Of a stretch of 64,000 nt of DNA, positions 32,195-40,842 are shown piece by piece (positions within the stretch are counted from its first letter, which is position 1; each line of letters starts with the position of its first letter). Location of the stretch: assembly GCF_001905795.1 (NCBI RefSeq), contig NZ_LIXJ01000022.1, positions 62,001-126,000 on the forward strand, given 5' to 3'. Both the position numbers and the translations under genes were made by a program. The notes under the pieces are model-generated. The model did not search any database. It saw only the letters and a program-made list of their open reading frames with translations, and was not told where the DNA came from. The stretch is from Streptomyces sp. CB01580 (GTDB lineage: Bacteria; Actinomycetota; Actinomycetes; Streptomycetales; Streptomycetaceae).

Positions 32195-32930
32195 CGTTCG
32201 CCCTCCTGCGCGCGAGTACCGCCTCGGCCAGCACCAGATCCAGCGGCCGGGTCACCTTGAACGCCTCCTCGTGCCCGGGGACGACCACGACCGGCTCCCC
32301 GAGCCGTTCCACCATGCCCGCGTCGTCCGTGGCGCCCTCGCCGCCGACGACGACGGTGCGGTGCGCGCGCACGAGCGTGTCGCGGTCGAAGCCCTGCGGG
32401 GTCTGCACGGCGCGCAGCCGGGCCCGCTCGGGCGTGCCGAGCACCGGCTCCGGTTCACCCGGCGCCCCGGGCTCCACCTCCTTGACCGTGTCGGCGAGCG
32501 GCAGCGCGGGGACGACGGCGGGCGCGCCGTCGCGCACCGCCTCGATCACCGCGTCCACCGTGTCGACGGGCACCAGCGGGCGCGCCGCGTCGTGCACGAG
32601 CACGACGGAGATGTCCTCGGGCAGGACGTCGAGGCCGAGGCCCACCGACTCCTGGCGGGTGTCGCCACCGGGCACGACGAGGTAGTCGGTGCGTTCGGGC
32701 AGGGCGTGCTCGTTCAGCAGGTTCTTGACCTCGGGGGCGCCGTCCGGCGGCGCCACGACGACGACCAGCGAGACGGAACGGGACGCCGCCATGGCCCGTA
32801 CCGCGTGGATGAGCATCGGCGTCCCGCCCAGCCCGCGGAGCGCCTTGGGGGCTCCCGGGCCGAGCCGGACACCGCGGCCGGCCGCGGGAATCACGGCGGC
32901 GGTGCGGGAGAGGCGCGGTTGATCAGACAT
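32184..32930 (-). CDS. ispD: 2-C-methyl-D-erythritol 4-phosphate cytidylyltransferase
   Basis: Encodes 248 residues from ATG 32930 (MSDQPRLSRT). Nucleotide-binding motif PAAGRGVRLGPGAPKAL, then VLVHDAARPLV and VQTPQGFDRDTL are diagnostic. It makes CDP-ME from CTP and MEP, the third step of the non-mevalonate pathway, and hands on (via IspE) to IspF encoded next. Upstream codons give Arg-rich sequence unlike the family, so the shorter start was used. Confidence 0.95.
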   Translation of the reverse strand: MSDQPRLSRTAAVIPAAGRGVRLGPGAPKALRGLGGTPMLIHAVRAMAASRSVSLVVVVAPPDGAPEVKNLLNEHALPERTDYLVVPGGDTRQESVGLGLDVLPEDISVVLVHDAARPLVPVDTVDAVIEAVRDGAPAVVPALPLADTVKEVEPGAPGEPEPVLGTPERARLRAVQTPQGFDRDTLVRAHRTVVVGGEGATDDAGMVERLGEPVVVVPGHEEAFKVTRPLDLVLAEAVLARRRANDGF

Positions 32931-33406
32931 CGGTTGCACTCCGGAGCTTCGGCATGTTTGTTTCCACGGCCGACGTGGGTATGGCCACAAGCGAGCCGGG
33001 CGCCGAGCCGCGACTCGACCGGGCCCTTTCCGTGACACCCGGTCGAAGCCGGGCGAGCCGCATCGGCCGCTCGGGATCGGCTGCGCAAGATCGCGAGCAA
33101 AGTATCGGGGGGATCGCCGCTGAAGCCAACGCAAGGGTGCGACGGAACATAATCGTCGCTATTCAGCCATGTCCTGGCTGAATCCAGATGGATCGTGCCG
33201 CCCTTCGGCGCACCTGGCCTTCGTCGTACCGGCCTTCCGTGCCCGGCGACCGCGCCGCACCGATACCGGAACGCCCACCCGGATACCGGGAACCGCATGC
33301 CGGATATCGGCATGCATGCGGACATGCCGCAGCGCCCGACCGACGTACCGTGAACACGGTTGTCAGCGGGCACCGCAGCACATTTTCATGACCGGCACGA
33401 GCCGGT
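32931..33406. other. Intergenic region carD to ispD
   Basis: 476 bases without a convincing gene. It contains a perfect small palindrome ATTCAGCCA-TGTCC-TGGCTGAAT (33161-33183), possibly a carD terminator or operator, and an ACCGATACCGGAA/GGATACCGGGAA pair near 33256-33293. The ispD promoter should be here. Note that carD and ispD are on the same strand. Confidence 0.5.
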
Positions 33407-33889
33407 TCAGGACGCGAGTACCTCGTCGAGCAGAGCCTCGGCCTTGTCCTCGTTCGTGTTCTCCGCGAGAGCGAGCTCGCTCACCAGAATCTGGCGGGCC
33501 TTGGCCAGCATTCGCTTCTCGCCCGCGGAGAGTCCGCGCTCGCGCTCACGGCGCCACAGGTCGCGAACCACTTCGGCGACCTTGATGACATCACCGGAAG
33601 CGAGCTTCTCCAGATTTGCCTTGTAGCGCCGGGACCAGTTCGTCGGCTCTTCGGCATACGGCGCACGCAGCACCTCGAAGACCCGGTCCAGCCCCTCCTG
33701 CCCGACCACGTCGCGCACACCCACGAACTCCGCATTGTCCGCCGGCACACGAACCGTCAAGTCGCCCTGGGCGACCTTGAGCACCAAGTAGGTCTTGTCC
33801 ACGCCTTTGATCTGGCGAGTTTCGATAGCCTCGATCAGCGCGGCCCCGTGATGGGGATAGACCACGGTGTCGCCAACCTTGAACGTCAT
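33407..33889 (-). CDS. carD: CarD-family RNA-polymerase-binding regulator
   Basis: Encodes 160 residues, typical for actinobacterial CarD. N-terminal RNA polymerase-interacting domain (FKVGDTVVYPHHGAALIEAI, TYLVLKVAQGDLTVRVPA) and C-terminal DNA-binding helical domain (NWSRRYKANLEKLASGD, RERGLSAGEKRMLAKARQIL). CarD stabilises the open complex at ribosomal and many other promoters and is essential in mycobacteria. Upstream lies an unusually long, AT-richer leader region. GGAAGGGG about ten bases before the ATG serves as ribosome-binding site. Confidence 0.96.
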   Translation of the reverse strand: MTFKVGDTVVYPHHGAALIEAIETRQIKGVDKTYLVLKVAQGDLTVRVPADNAEFVGVRDVVGQEGLDRVFEVLRAPYAEEPTNWSRRYKANLEKLASGDVIKVAEVVRDLWRRERERGLSAGEKRMLAKARQILVSELALAENTNEDKAEALLDEVLAS

Positions 33890-34723
33890 GTGACAGGTAC
33901 CCCTTCCGTGGCTATCAAGGGTAACACGAGAACAGCTTCTCCTGAATGGCGTTTTCGCAGGTCAGGGCATATCTCGGGGCTTGACAACAGCGACACGTAC
34001 GTGCTGCGGAAGGTTCACGGAAGCCGGTATTCGCAGGTCGGAGCGGCTGCACGGGCGGGACGAAACGTACACCTCGCGCACCCCGGAACCCCCCTCTGAA
34101 GTGGTCGAACGTCCCATTTTGTCGGGTTCTCGATGCCAAACTTTCCATACTCCGTTCGAAGATCGCCCACTCGTACGGATGTATGCGTGGAGGTAAGTGG
34201 TGTCGTTCAATGGAATTGATCGACACTGCGCCGTGATCACTTATGCGCACGTAATGCGCCACCCTCATGAATTGATCACCGGCAATATGTGAACGCCATG
34301 TGTCGGCGCATGAGGACCGCACATGGCGATCGGATGCGGCGGCGCGCGACGACCGGATGCGGCGACCGGATGCGGGTGCCCGTTGTTCCGATGCGACTGC
34401 CCCGCAACCCGGTTGCGTCCGCCCCGCACATCCGGGCATGGCCGCCCGGTATGTCCGAGCGCGGCTTCTCGTCGCCACGAGCGGACGCGCTGCTCCGAGG
34501 GCGGTGCCGACAGGGCGCCGTCGGCCCGGGGACACGCCTCGGGAGCGCCGGGGGCGGAAGCGCGGAGCGGGTAAGGGGCGGGTCGGGTGCGGGGCGGGCG
34601 GGGCGGCTCGGTAGCCTAAGGCCGCTGACACACACTTAGGGCGGCTTTACGCCGCTCGCAGGGCGACCCCCCGTCGCTCGACCATCCGTCCGCAGTCCGA
34701 TCGTTCAAGGAGTTGCCGCCGCC
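33890..34723. other. Long regulatory intergenic region between carD and a lipoprotein gene
   Basis: 834 bases with no gene I can support. The first ~400 bases have markedly lower GC than the rest and include TTGACA near 33978 and several TGATCA/GATCAC motifs (34217-34280). Around 34330-34380 CGGATGCGG is repeated three times. Both divergent promoters, and possibly small RNAs, would fit here. Confidence 0.5.
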
Positions 34724-35371
34724 GTGAGCCGCAGCCTTCGACACGGCGCCCTCGCCGCCACAGCCATCGTGTTCTCGATCGCCTCGCTCGCCGCGTGCGG
34801 TGCGGGCAATGACGCAGCCACGCTCCAGATCACGCCGGACAGCGCCGCCACCACCTCCGGTGACATCAGCATCCAGAACGCGAACCTGATCACCCAGCCC
34901 GAGCGCAACGCGGAGGGGCCGGCCGTGGTCTCCGCCACGCTCTTCAACGACGGCACCAAGCAGCAGACCCTCGAGTCGGTCACCCTGCCGGGCACGAACG
35001 CCACGGTGAAGCTGCACGCCGCCGAGGGCAGCGGCCCCGTCGTCGTCCCGGCCGGCGGCAGGGTGATCATCGGCGGCAAGGGCAACGCGTCCGCCGTGAT
35101 CGAGAACGGCCGCGAGGCCGCCCCGGACGGCAGCGTGCAGAACGTCGTCTTCAAGTTCAGCTCGACCGGCGAGATCCCGCTCGGCGTGTTCGTCGTCCCG
35201 GCGACCAGCCACTTCACGGACTTCGGCCCGAGCTCACTGCCGACGGCTCCCTCTCAGAAGCCGACCGCACCGACCGGCTCCGCGACGCCGGGTGCCCCGG
35301 GCGGGGCCCACTCCGAGAACGACACGTCCGCCCAGGACGGCTCCGAGGCCGACGCCCCGTCGGGCGACTGA
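34724..35371 (+). CDS. Secreted lipoprotein of unknown function (DUF461/PCuAC-like)
   Basis: Encodes 215 residues from GTG 34724 with AAGGAG upstream. Signal ends in lipobox LAAC, so lipid-anchored. The mature domain (GDISIQNANLITQPERNAEG, VVSATLFNDGTKQQTLESV, VVVPAGGRVIIGGKG) looks like the PCuAC/DUF461 beta-sandwich; the copper-binding HxxxM signature is not evident. The last ~45 residues are a Ser/Pro/Ala linker. Convergent with phoP across a strong terminator, so not part of the pho operon. Confidence 0.78.
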   Translation: MSRSLRHGALAATAIVFSIASLAACGAGNDAATLQITPDSAATTSGDISIQNANLITQPERNAEGPAVVSATLFNDGTKQQTLESVTLPGTNATVKLHAAEGSGPVVVPAGGRVIIGGKGNASAVIENGREAAPDGSVQNVVFKFSSTGEIPLGVFVVPATSHFTDFGPSSLPTAPSQKPTAPTGSATPGAPGGAHSENDTSAQDGSEADAPSGD

Positions 35372-35450
35372 CCGGACGGACGCACAGGGACACGTCGGCA
35401 CCCGCAGCCGGTGGGTGCCGGTCCCTGGCAGGCGCACGGGAACGTGAACG

Positions 35451-35490
35451 GCGGAGGGCGCCCTCCCTTTCGGGGAAGGGCGCCCTCCGC
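35451..35490. terminator. Bidirectional terminator between lipoprotein and phoP
   Basis: 14-bp perfect stem (35451-35464 with 35477-35490; arm GCGGAGGGCGCCCT), with further partial pairing in the loop. Serves the two convergent genes. Confidence 0.85.
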
Positions 35491-35523
35491 CGTCGTGTAC
35501 CGCCGTCGCGCGACCGCCGTTGT

Positions 35524-36204
35524 CTACGGCTCGAACTTGTACCCCAGGCCGCGGACCGTCACCAGGAAGCGCGGCGCGCCGGGGTCCGGCTCGATCTTGG
35601 CCCGCAGGCGCTTGACGTGGACGTCGAGGGTCTTGGTGTCGCCCACGTAGTCGGCGCCCCAGACCCGGTCGATGAGCTGCATGCGGGTCAGCACACGGCC
35701 CGCATTGCGCAGCAGCATCTCCAGCAGGTCGAACTCCTTGAGCGGCAGGTCGACCTTGCCGCCCGCGACCGTGACGACGTGGCGGTCCACGTCCATCCGG
35801 ACCGGCCCCGCCTCAAGGGCTGCCGGGGTGACCTCCTCCGGCTCGCCCCGGCGGCGCAGCACGGCGCGGATGCGGGCGACCAGCTCGCGCGAGGAGAAGG
35901 GCTTGGTGACGTAGTCGTCGGCTCCTATTTCCAGGCCGACGACCTTGTCGATCTCGCTGTCCTTGGCGGTGACCATGATCACGGGGACGTTGGACCTGCT
36001 GCGCAGCTGACGGCAGACCTCGGTGCCGGGCAGGCCCGGCAGCATCAGGTCGAGCAGTACGAGATCGGCGCCGTTGCGCTCGAACTCGTCAAGACCGTCC
36101 GGTCCCGTGGCCGCGACGGCGACTTCGAAACCCTCCTTGCGGAGCATGTAGGACAGAGCGTCGCTGAAGGACTCCTCGTCCTCGACGACAAGCACTCGGG
36201 TCAC
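35524..36204 (-). CDS. phoP: Phosphate response regulator PhoP
   Basis: Encodes 226 residues. Receiver domain with acidic pair VVEDEESF, phosphoacceptor LVLLDLMLPG (Asp ~51), and DDYVTKPFSSRELVAR; OmpR-type winged helix at the C-terminus (LPLKEFDLLEMLLRNAGRVL, VWGADYVGDTKTLDVHV, VTVRGLGYKFEP). PhoP binds PHO boxes to turn on phosphate scavenging and to repress antibiotic and nitrogen genes in Streptomyces. Overlaps the phoR stop by four bases (ATGA), so translation is coupled. Confidence 0.97.
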   Translation of the reverse strand: MTRVLVVEDEESFSDALSYMLRKEGFEVAVAATGPDGLDEFERNGADLVLLDLMLPGLPGTEVCRQLRSRSNVPVIMVTAKDSEIDKVVGLEIGADDYVTKPFSSRELVARIRAVLRRRGEPEEVTPAALEAGPVRMDVDRHVVTVAGGKVDLPLKEFDLLEMLLRNAGRVLTRMQLIDRVWGADYVGDTKTLDVHVKRLRAKIEPDPGAPRFLVTVRGLGYKFEP

Positions 36205-37475
36205 GGAAGGACCTCCGGGGCAGGGATTGGTTCAAGGGTGTCGGGGTGAGCGGGTCCATAAGGGCCCTCGTCGCCGTCGGCGACGAGCGGTCCGCCCGAG
36301 CTGCGGTCCCGTTCCCGTGCGGGGCCCGCTTCGGGCAGCCGCAGGGTGAAGGTGGAGCCCTGGCCCTCCGAGCTCCAGACCGTGACCTCCCCGCCGTGCG
36401 AGGCGGCCACGTGCTTGACGATGGCGAGGCCGAGGCCGGTGCCACCGGTGGCCCGTGAGCGGGCCGGGTCGACGCGGTAGAACCGTTCGAAGACCCGCTC
36501 GCGGTCCTTCTCCGAGATGCCGATGCCCTGATCGGTCACCGCGATCTCGATCTGGTCCCCGCCGGGTACGGACACACGCCGGGCGGCGATGCCCACTCGG
36601 GTACGGGCGGGGCTGTAGTTGACGGCGTTCTCGACGAGGTTGCCGAGCGCCGCGGCGAGCTGACCGCGGTTGCCCCATATACGGAGCTCCGCGGTGCCAC
36701 CCGCGGCCATGGTGATCTGCTTCGAGCCGGCCTGCTGGCGGCAGCGGTCGATGGCCTCGGCCACCAGTTCGTCCACGCGTACCGGCTCGGCGTCCTCCAG
36801 CGGGTCGTCGTTCTGCACCCGGGAGAGGTCGATGATCTCCTGCACGAGGTTGGTCAGCCGGGTCGCCTCGATCTGCATCCGCCCGGCGAACCGCTCCACC
36901 GCCTCCGGATCGTCGGAGGCGTCCAGCACGGCCTCGGAGAGCAGCGAGAGCGCGCCGACCGGGGTCTTGAGCTCATGGCTGACATTGGCGACGAAGTCGC
37001 GCCGTACCGCCTCGATGCGGCGGGCCTCGGTGAGGTCCTCGACCAGCAGCAGCACCAGCCGGGAGCCCAGCGGGGCGACCCGGGCGGAGACCGCCAAGGC
37101 CTCGCCGCGGCCGGTGCCGCGGCGAGGCAGGTCCAGTTCGACCTGCCTTATCTCGCCGTCCCTGCGGGTGTCCCTGGCCATGTTCAGCATCGCGTCGACG
37201 GCGAGCCGCCCTCCCCTGACCAGCCCCAGCGCGTAGGCGGCGGAGCTGGCCTTGACCACGCTGTCGCTCTCGTCGAGCACGACCGCGGAGGAACTGAGCA
37301 CGGACAGGACCGTGTCCACACCGGGGGGAAGAGCCGCGTTGCTGTCGGGCCGCAGAGAGGTTCGCGTCGGCTTCTTCTGGTCGCGCTCGCTCCAGCGGAA
37401 CGCGAGCATGGCGATCACGCCGGTACACGCACCGCCGATCGCCGCAGCTGCGGCGACTGCCGCGTTCACGTCCAT
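36201..37475 (-). CDS. phoR: Phosphate sensor histidine kinase PhoR
   Basis: Encodes 424 residues. One N-terminal membrane segment (AAVAAAAAIGGACTGVIAML), a PAS-like region (~45-140), then DHp with FVANVSHELKTPVGALSLL (phosphorylated histidine) and HATPase domain with NLVENAVNYSP, DQGIGISEKD and TGGTGLGLAIVKH. It phosphorylates PhoP under phosphate limitation. A C-terminal tail of ~35 residues is disordered. A PHO box lies 74-106 bases upstream, matching known autoregulation of phoRP. Confidence 0.97.
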   Translation of the reverse strand: MDVNAAVAAAAAIGGACTGVIAMLAFRWSERDQKKPTRTSLRPDSNAALPPGVDTVLSVLSSSAVVLDESDSVVKASSAAYALGLVRGGRLAVDAMLNMARDTRRDGEIRQVELDLPRRGTGRGEALAVSARVAPLGSRLVLLLVEDLTEARRIEAVRRDFVANVSHELKTPVGALSLLSEAVLDASDDPEAVERFAGRMQIEATRLTNLVQEIIDLSRVQNDDPLEDAEPVRVDELVAEAIDRCRQQAGSKQITMAAGGTAELRIWGNRGQLAAALGNLVENAVNYSPARTRVGIAARRVSVPGGDQIEIAVTDQGIGISEKDRERVFERFYRVDPARSRATGGTGLGLAIVKHVAASHGGEVTVWSSEGQGSTFTLRLPEAGPARERDRSSGGPLVADGDEGPYGPAHPDTLEPIPAPEVLP

Positions 37476-37548
37476 ACGTCAAGGTTATGCGGGTCCGGGA
37501 GGACTCTCCCAGCCATCCGGGTGCCTGTCCGAACACTCGTCGCCCAGA

Positions 37549-37581
37549 GTTCACCGAGGAGCAAGGGACGGTTCACTTGGG
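37549..37581. promoter_or_regulatory. PHO box between phoR and phoU
   Basis: Three contiguous 11-base direct-repeat units: GTTCACCGAGG, AGCAAGGGACG, GTTCACTTGGG. The outer units match the PhoP unit GTTCACC; the middle is weak. The 11-base phase places PhoP dimers on one DNA face. It is positioned to serve phoRP and phoU divergently. Confidence 0.8.
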
Positions 37582-37673
37582 CGGCCGGAAGCGGACGCGT
37601 ACGCCGCCCAAGGTGGCAACGTGGGGCTCACAGCCTGCCCCGGTATTGCACAGAAGACTGGAGAGGGACTTCC

Positions 37674-38351
37674 ATGCGTGACGCCTACCACGAGGAACTC
37701 GACTCGATCGGCGAGGGGCTGGTCGAGATGGCCCGGCTCGTCGGGTCGGCGATCGGCCGGGCGACGACGGCCATGCTCGATGCCGATCTCAAGCTCGCGG
37801 AGAGCGTGATCGCCGCGGACCAGAAGGTCGACGACCTCCAGCACGACCTGGAGGCCCGGGCCATAGCCCTGCTCGCGCGCCAGCAGCCGGTGGCGACCGA
37901 TCTGCGCATCGTGGTCACCTCGCTGCGGATGAGCGCCGACCTGGAGCGCTCGGGCGACCTCGCCCAGCACGTCGCGAAGCTCGCCCGGCTGCGGTTCCCG
38001 GAGTCGCCGGTGCCGCACGACCTGCACGCGACGATTCTGGAGATGGGGCAGCTGGCCCAGCGCCTGATGGCCAAGGCGGCCGAGGTGATCATCACGAAGG
38101 ACGTCGATCTGGCCCTCCAGCTGGAGCAGGACGACGACGAGATGGACCTGCTGCACCGCACCCTGTTCCAGCACCTGATGGACGACCGCTGGAAGCACGG
38201 CATCGAGACCGCCGTCGACGTGACGCTCCTCGGCCGCTACTACGAGCGCTTCGCGGACCACGCGGTGTCGGTCGCCAAGCGTGTGGTCTATCTGGTGACG
38301 GGCGAGCACGCGGACGAGATCCAGCAGCAGGCCCCGGTGGAGGGCGCGTAA
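37674..38351 (+). CDS. phoU: Phosphate transport system regulator PhoU
   Basis: Encodes 225 residues, two three-helix PhoU repeats with the metal-binding EXXXD-type motifs (e.g. RMSADLERSGDLAQHVAKL and GRYYERFADHAVSVAKRVV). PhoU links the Pst transporter with PhoR and prevents runaway PhoP activation. ATG 37674 follows GGAGAGGGACTTCC. Divergent from phoR across the PHO box, the standard Streptomyces layout. Confidence 0.95.
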   Translation: MRDAYHEELDSIGEGLVEMARLVGSAIGRATTAMLDADLKLAESVIAADQKVDDLQHDLEARAIALLARQQPVATDLRIVVTSLRMSADLERSGDLAQHVAKLARLRFPESPVPHDLHATILEMGQLAQRLMAKAAEVIITKDVDLALQLEQDDDEMDLLHRTLFQHLMDDRWKHGIETAVDVTLLGRYYERFADHAVSVAKRVVYLVTGEHADEIQQQAPVEGA

Positions 38352-38382
38352 GGGAGGGCGCGAACCGGACGGGGTGCCCGGC

Positions 38383-38430
38383 GGAAGCTCTGAGGGGCGG
38401 AAGCTCTGAGGGGCGGAAGCTCTGAGGGGC
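38383..38430. repeat. Three perfect tandem 16-bp repeats
   Basis: GGAAGCTCTGAGGGGC repeated three times with no change, 31 bases after the phoU stop. Identity of the copies points to recent expansion. Confidence 0.9.
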
Positions 38431-38622
38431 GGACGGGTCCGGATGCGGGGCGGCGTGCGCGGTCGCATTTCGATCGCACACGCGTTCTGCACGTGTGCGC
38501 CGTTGATGCGCCCGCCCCTGTGGGCGTCCAATGGGACGGGGCGGCACGCCTTGTCCGTACGCCCCGGCCGTGCGTACGTCGCTGTCGGCGCACGGCCCTG
38601 TCGTACGCCTTGAGGAGGAACC

Positions 38623-38772
38623 ATGGCCGATTCCCCCACGACCGACCCCCGGCAGGAAACCCCCGCCGACGCGGTGCACCTGCCCCTGCTCGGCGCCTGT
38701 GGCTGCGGCTCGGGCTGCGGCTGCGGCTGCCAGTCCGGCGCCCCGTGCCAGTGCGGCGGCTGCTGCGGCTGA
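38623..38772 (+). CDS. Cysteine-rich metallothionein-like small protein
   Basis: Encodes 49 residues from ATG 38623 with GAGGAGGAA as a near-ideal ribosome-binding site. The first 24 residues are ordinary (MADSPTTDPRQETPADAVHL); the last 25 hold nine cysteines (26, 28, 32, 34, 36, 42, 44, 47, 48) in CGC, CGCGC, CQC and CC patterns separated by glycine. Such Cys-X-Cys spacing is how metallothioneins bind Zn, Cu or Cd in clusters. There is no signal peptide. Followed by its own terminator. It may be metal storage or redox buffering; no homologue could be named. Confidence 0.72.
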   Translation: MADSPTTDPRQETPADAVHLPLLGACGCGSGCGCGCQSGAPCQCGGCCG

Positions 38773-38799
38773 CCGAGGCCGCCCAGCAGTGACGGGCGC

Positions 38800-38837
38800 G
38801 CGCCCCGCGCGGAGTGTTACGTCTCCGCGCGGGGCGC
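38800..38837 (+). terminator. Terminator after the cysteine-rich gene
   Basis: Perfect 15-bp stem (38800-38814 with 38823-38837; arm GCGCCCCGCGCGGAG) and 8-base loop, 27 bases beyond the stop; supports transcription of the small gene as its own unit. Confidence 0.85.
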
Positions 38838-38900
38838 CGCTGTGTGTGACACAGCCGTGTGTCACAGCCGTGCAAATCGTGGACGCGTGCGCCGGGGGCG

Positions 38901-39000
38901 TGTGGGCTGTGGGCGTGTGCGCCGTGGGCATGTGCGCCGTGGGCATGTGGGCTGTGGGCGTGTGCGCCGTGGGCATGTGCGCCGTGGCATGTGCGCCGTG
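38901..39000. repeat. 15-bp minisatellite, about 6.7 copies
   Basis: Units alternate between TGTGCGCCGTGGGCA and TGTGGGCTGTGGGCG, one copy lacking a base. Not part of a gene I can support, although a minus-strand frame would read as MPTAH/TPTAH repeats. Confidence 0.85.
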
Positions 39001-39093
39001 TCTTCATGGGCCGTGGCAGTACGCACGCCCCGCATGTGTCATGGGTCATGCGTCACGGACCATGCGCCGCGTCGCACCCCGGACGGCAGGCGC

Positions 39094-40524
39094 TCAGCCG
39101 CTCTCCACGGACAGGTGCTCGGACGCCGACGGGGTGGCCGAACCGTTGCGCGCGCCTCCCTCGCTCGCGACGCACTCGACACGCCCGGTGCTCTCGACAC
39201 GCTCGGAACTCCCGGCGCTCCCGCTCCCGCCGTTCCCCGCCCGGACGCCCGCCGCCCCGGCCCCGGCACCGCCGTCGAGCGTCGCCGCGGACTCCTCTTG
39301 AAGGTTCCGCATCAGCAGCCAGTAGCCGAGCGCGGCACCGGTGCCCAGTACCGCACACGCCCCCCACAGCCACTGCGCCCCGAAGCGGTCGATGACCTGG
39401 CCCGACATCAGGGGCGCGACCAGCGCCGCGGCGGACCAGGACATCGTGTACATGCCCTGGTACCGGCCGCGGCCCCGGGCCGGCGAGAGCCGGACGACCA
39501 GGCCGGTCTGGATGGGCGAGTTGACGATCTCGGCGATCGTCCAGACGCAGATGCTCAACGCGTAGACGGCGACGGACCCGGCGAACGCGGTCAGCCCGAA
39601 TCCGTATCCCGCCAACAGGGAGGACACGACGAGCAGCCGACGGGGGTCCCGGTGCTCGATGAAACGGGTGACCGGGATCTGGAGCACCACGATCAGCACA
39701 CCGTTGACGGCGATGGCGGTGCCGAAGTCGGAGCTGGAGAACCCGTCCGCACCCATGGCCACCGGCAGGCCCACATATCCCTGCTGGAAGATCAGAGCGA
39801 TGACGAAGGACAGCCCGACAACGCTCATGAACCGGCCGTCGCGCAGCACGGTGGAGAGCCGCACCTCGTCCGCGCGCCCGGCAACCGTCCGGCCGGGCGC
39901 CCCGTCCTTCCCGGACCACGTCTCGGGCCCGGGCCGCGACTCGGGCACCTTGGCGAAGACGACGACGGCACAGATCAGCGTCATCGCGGCCTCGCCCAGG
40001 AACCCGGCGAGATAGCTGTACTCGGCGACGAATCCGGCCCCGGCCGACGAGACGGCGAAGCCGAGGTTGATCGCCCAGTAGTTGAGCGAGAAGGCCCTGA
40101 CCCGGTCCTCGGGCCGCACGATGTCGGCCATCATGGCCTGGACGGCGGGCCGCGAGGCGTTGCTGGCCATGCCGACGACGAAGGCGACGGCGGCGATCGC
40201 CACCGGATCGACCATGAATCCGAGCACGGCCACGGACACGGCGGTCGAGGTCTGTGCGATCAGCATGGTGGGCCGACGCCCCAGCCGGTCCGTCATCACC
40301 CCGGCCCCGAGCGCGGACACGACCCCGCCGAGGCCGTGCAGCGCGGCCACCAGACCGGCGTACGAGGCGGAGTAGCCCCGCTCCAGGGTGAGGTAGAGCG
40401 CCATGAACGTGGCGACGAACGCTCCCAGACGGTTGACCAGCGTGCTGATCCACAGCCACCAGAACTCCCGGGGGAGCCCGGACACGGACTCCTGCAGAGC
40501 CCGTCTGACACCGGCGACAGACAT
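39094..40524 (-). CDS. MFS efflux transporter
   Basis: Encodes 476 residues from ATG 40524. About twelve membrane helices and the MFS loop motif GVMTDRLGRRPTML (helix 2-3) identify a DHA-type drug exporter; SLNYWAINLGFAVSSAGAGF corresponds to helix 5. A ~60-residue low-complexity C-terminal tail (GGAGAGAAGVRAGN...) extends into the cytoplasm. An upstream palindrome (40621-40645) suggests repressor control, but no regulator gene adjoins. Confidence 0.92.
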   Translation of the reverse strand: MSVAGVRRALQESVSGLPREFWWLWISTLVNRLGAFVATFMALYLTLERGYSASYAGLVAALHGLGGVVSALGAGVMTDRLGRRPTMLIAQTSTAVSVAVLGFMVDPVAIAAVAFVVGMASNASRPAVQAMMADIVRPEDRVRAFSLNYWAINLGFAVSSAGAGFVAEYSYLAGFLGEAAMTLICAVVVFAKVPESRPGPETWSGKDGAPGRTVAGRADEVRLSTVLRDGRFMSVVGLSFVIALIFQQGYVGLPVAMGADGFSSSDFGTAIAVNGVLIVVLQIPVTRFIEHRDPRRLLVVSSLLAGYGFGLTAFAGSVAVYALSICVWTIAEIVNSPIQTGLVVRLSPARGRGRYQGMYTMSWSAAALVAPLMSGQVIDRFGAQWLWGACAVLGTGAALGYWLLMRNLQEESAATLDGGAGAGAAGVRAGNGGSGSAGSSERVESTGRVECVASEGGARNGSATPSASEHLSVESG

Positions 40525-40842
40525 GCGGAATCCCCCAGAGAAGTACGACGGAGCGAACACCACCGGTAAGAGGCCCGGCGGCGAACCGAACATTACGGTC
40601 ACCGGATTCCGGATCGCCAGTCGATTGACGCGCCCCGTCAATCGACGCGCTCCTCTCCCGCCCCGAGCGCGCACCGCCCCCGTCCGCCCCGGCTCCGAAC
40701 CCGGCGAGGGACTCCGACCCGGTCCTGGTCAGGGGCCGAGTCCGCCCTGGTCAGGGGCCTGGACAGGTGTTGACCCACCCCTGGCCGTCCGCCCTGTGAC
40801 CGTCCGCGCGGCGCTCACGGGGCTTCGATTACGCTCGGAGCC
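40525..40842. other. Divergent region between MFS and gpmA
   Basis: 318 bases with no gene. It holds a perfect palindrome (40621-40645), the short direct repeat CTGGTCAGGGGCC(T/G) near 40726-40755, and, just before gpmA, TACGCT about 11 bases upstream of ATG 40843, which would give a very short gpmA leader. Confidence 0.5.
40621..40645. promoter_or_regulatory. Palindromic operator candidate upstream of the MFS gene
   Basis: TCGATTGACG - CGCCC - CGTCAATCGA: perfect 10-base arms, 97-121 bases before the MFS start. It contains TTGACG on one strand, so it may overlap a -35 element. Confidence 0.55.

Noticed and set aside
29552..32260. Long plus-strand frame opposite rlmB, cysS and ispF
   Set aside because: Shadow of the conserved minus-strand genes; no recognisable domain.
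38842..40569. Long plus-strand frame opposite the MFS exporter
   Set aside because: Shadow frame with His/Arg/Gly bias; the minus-strand MFS protein is clear.
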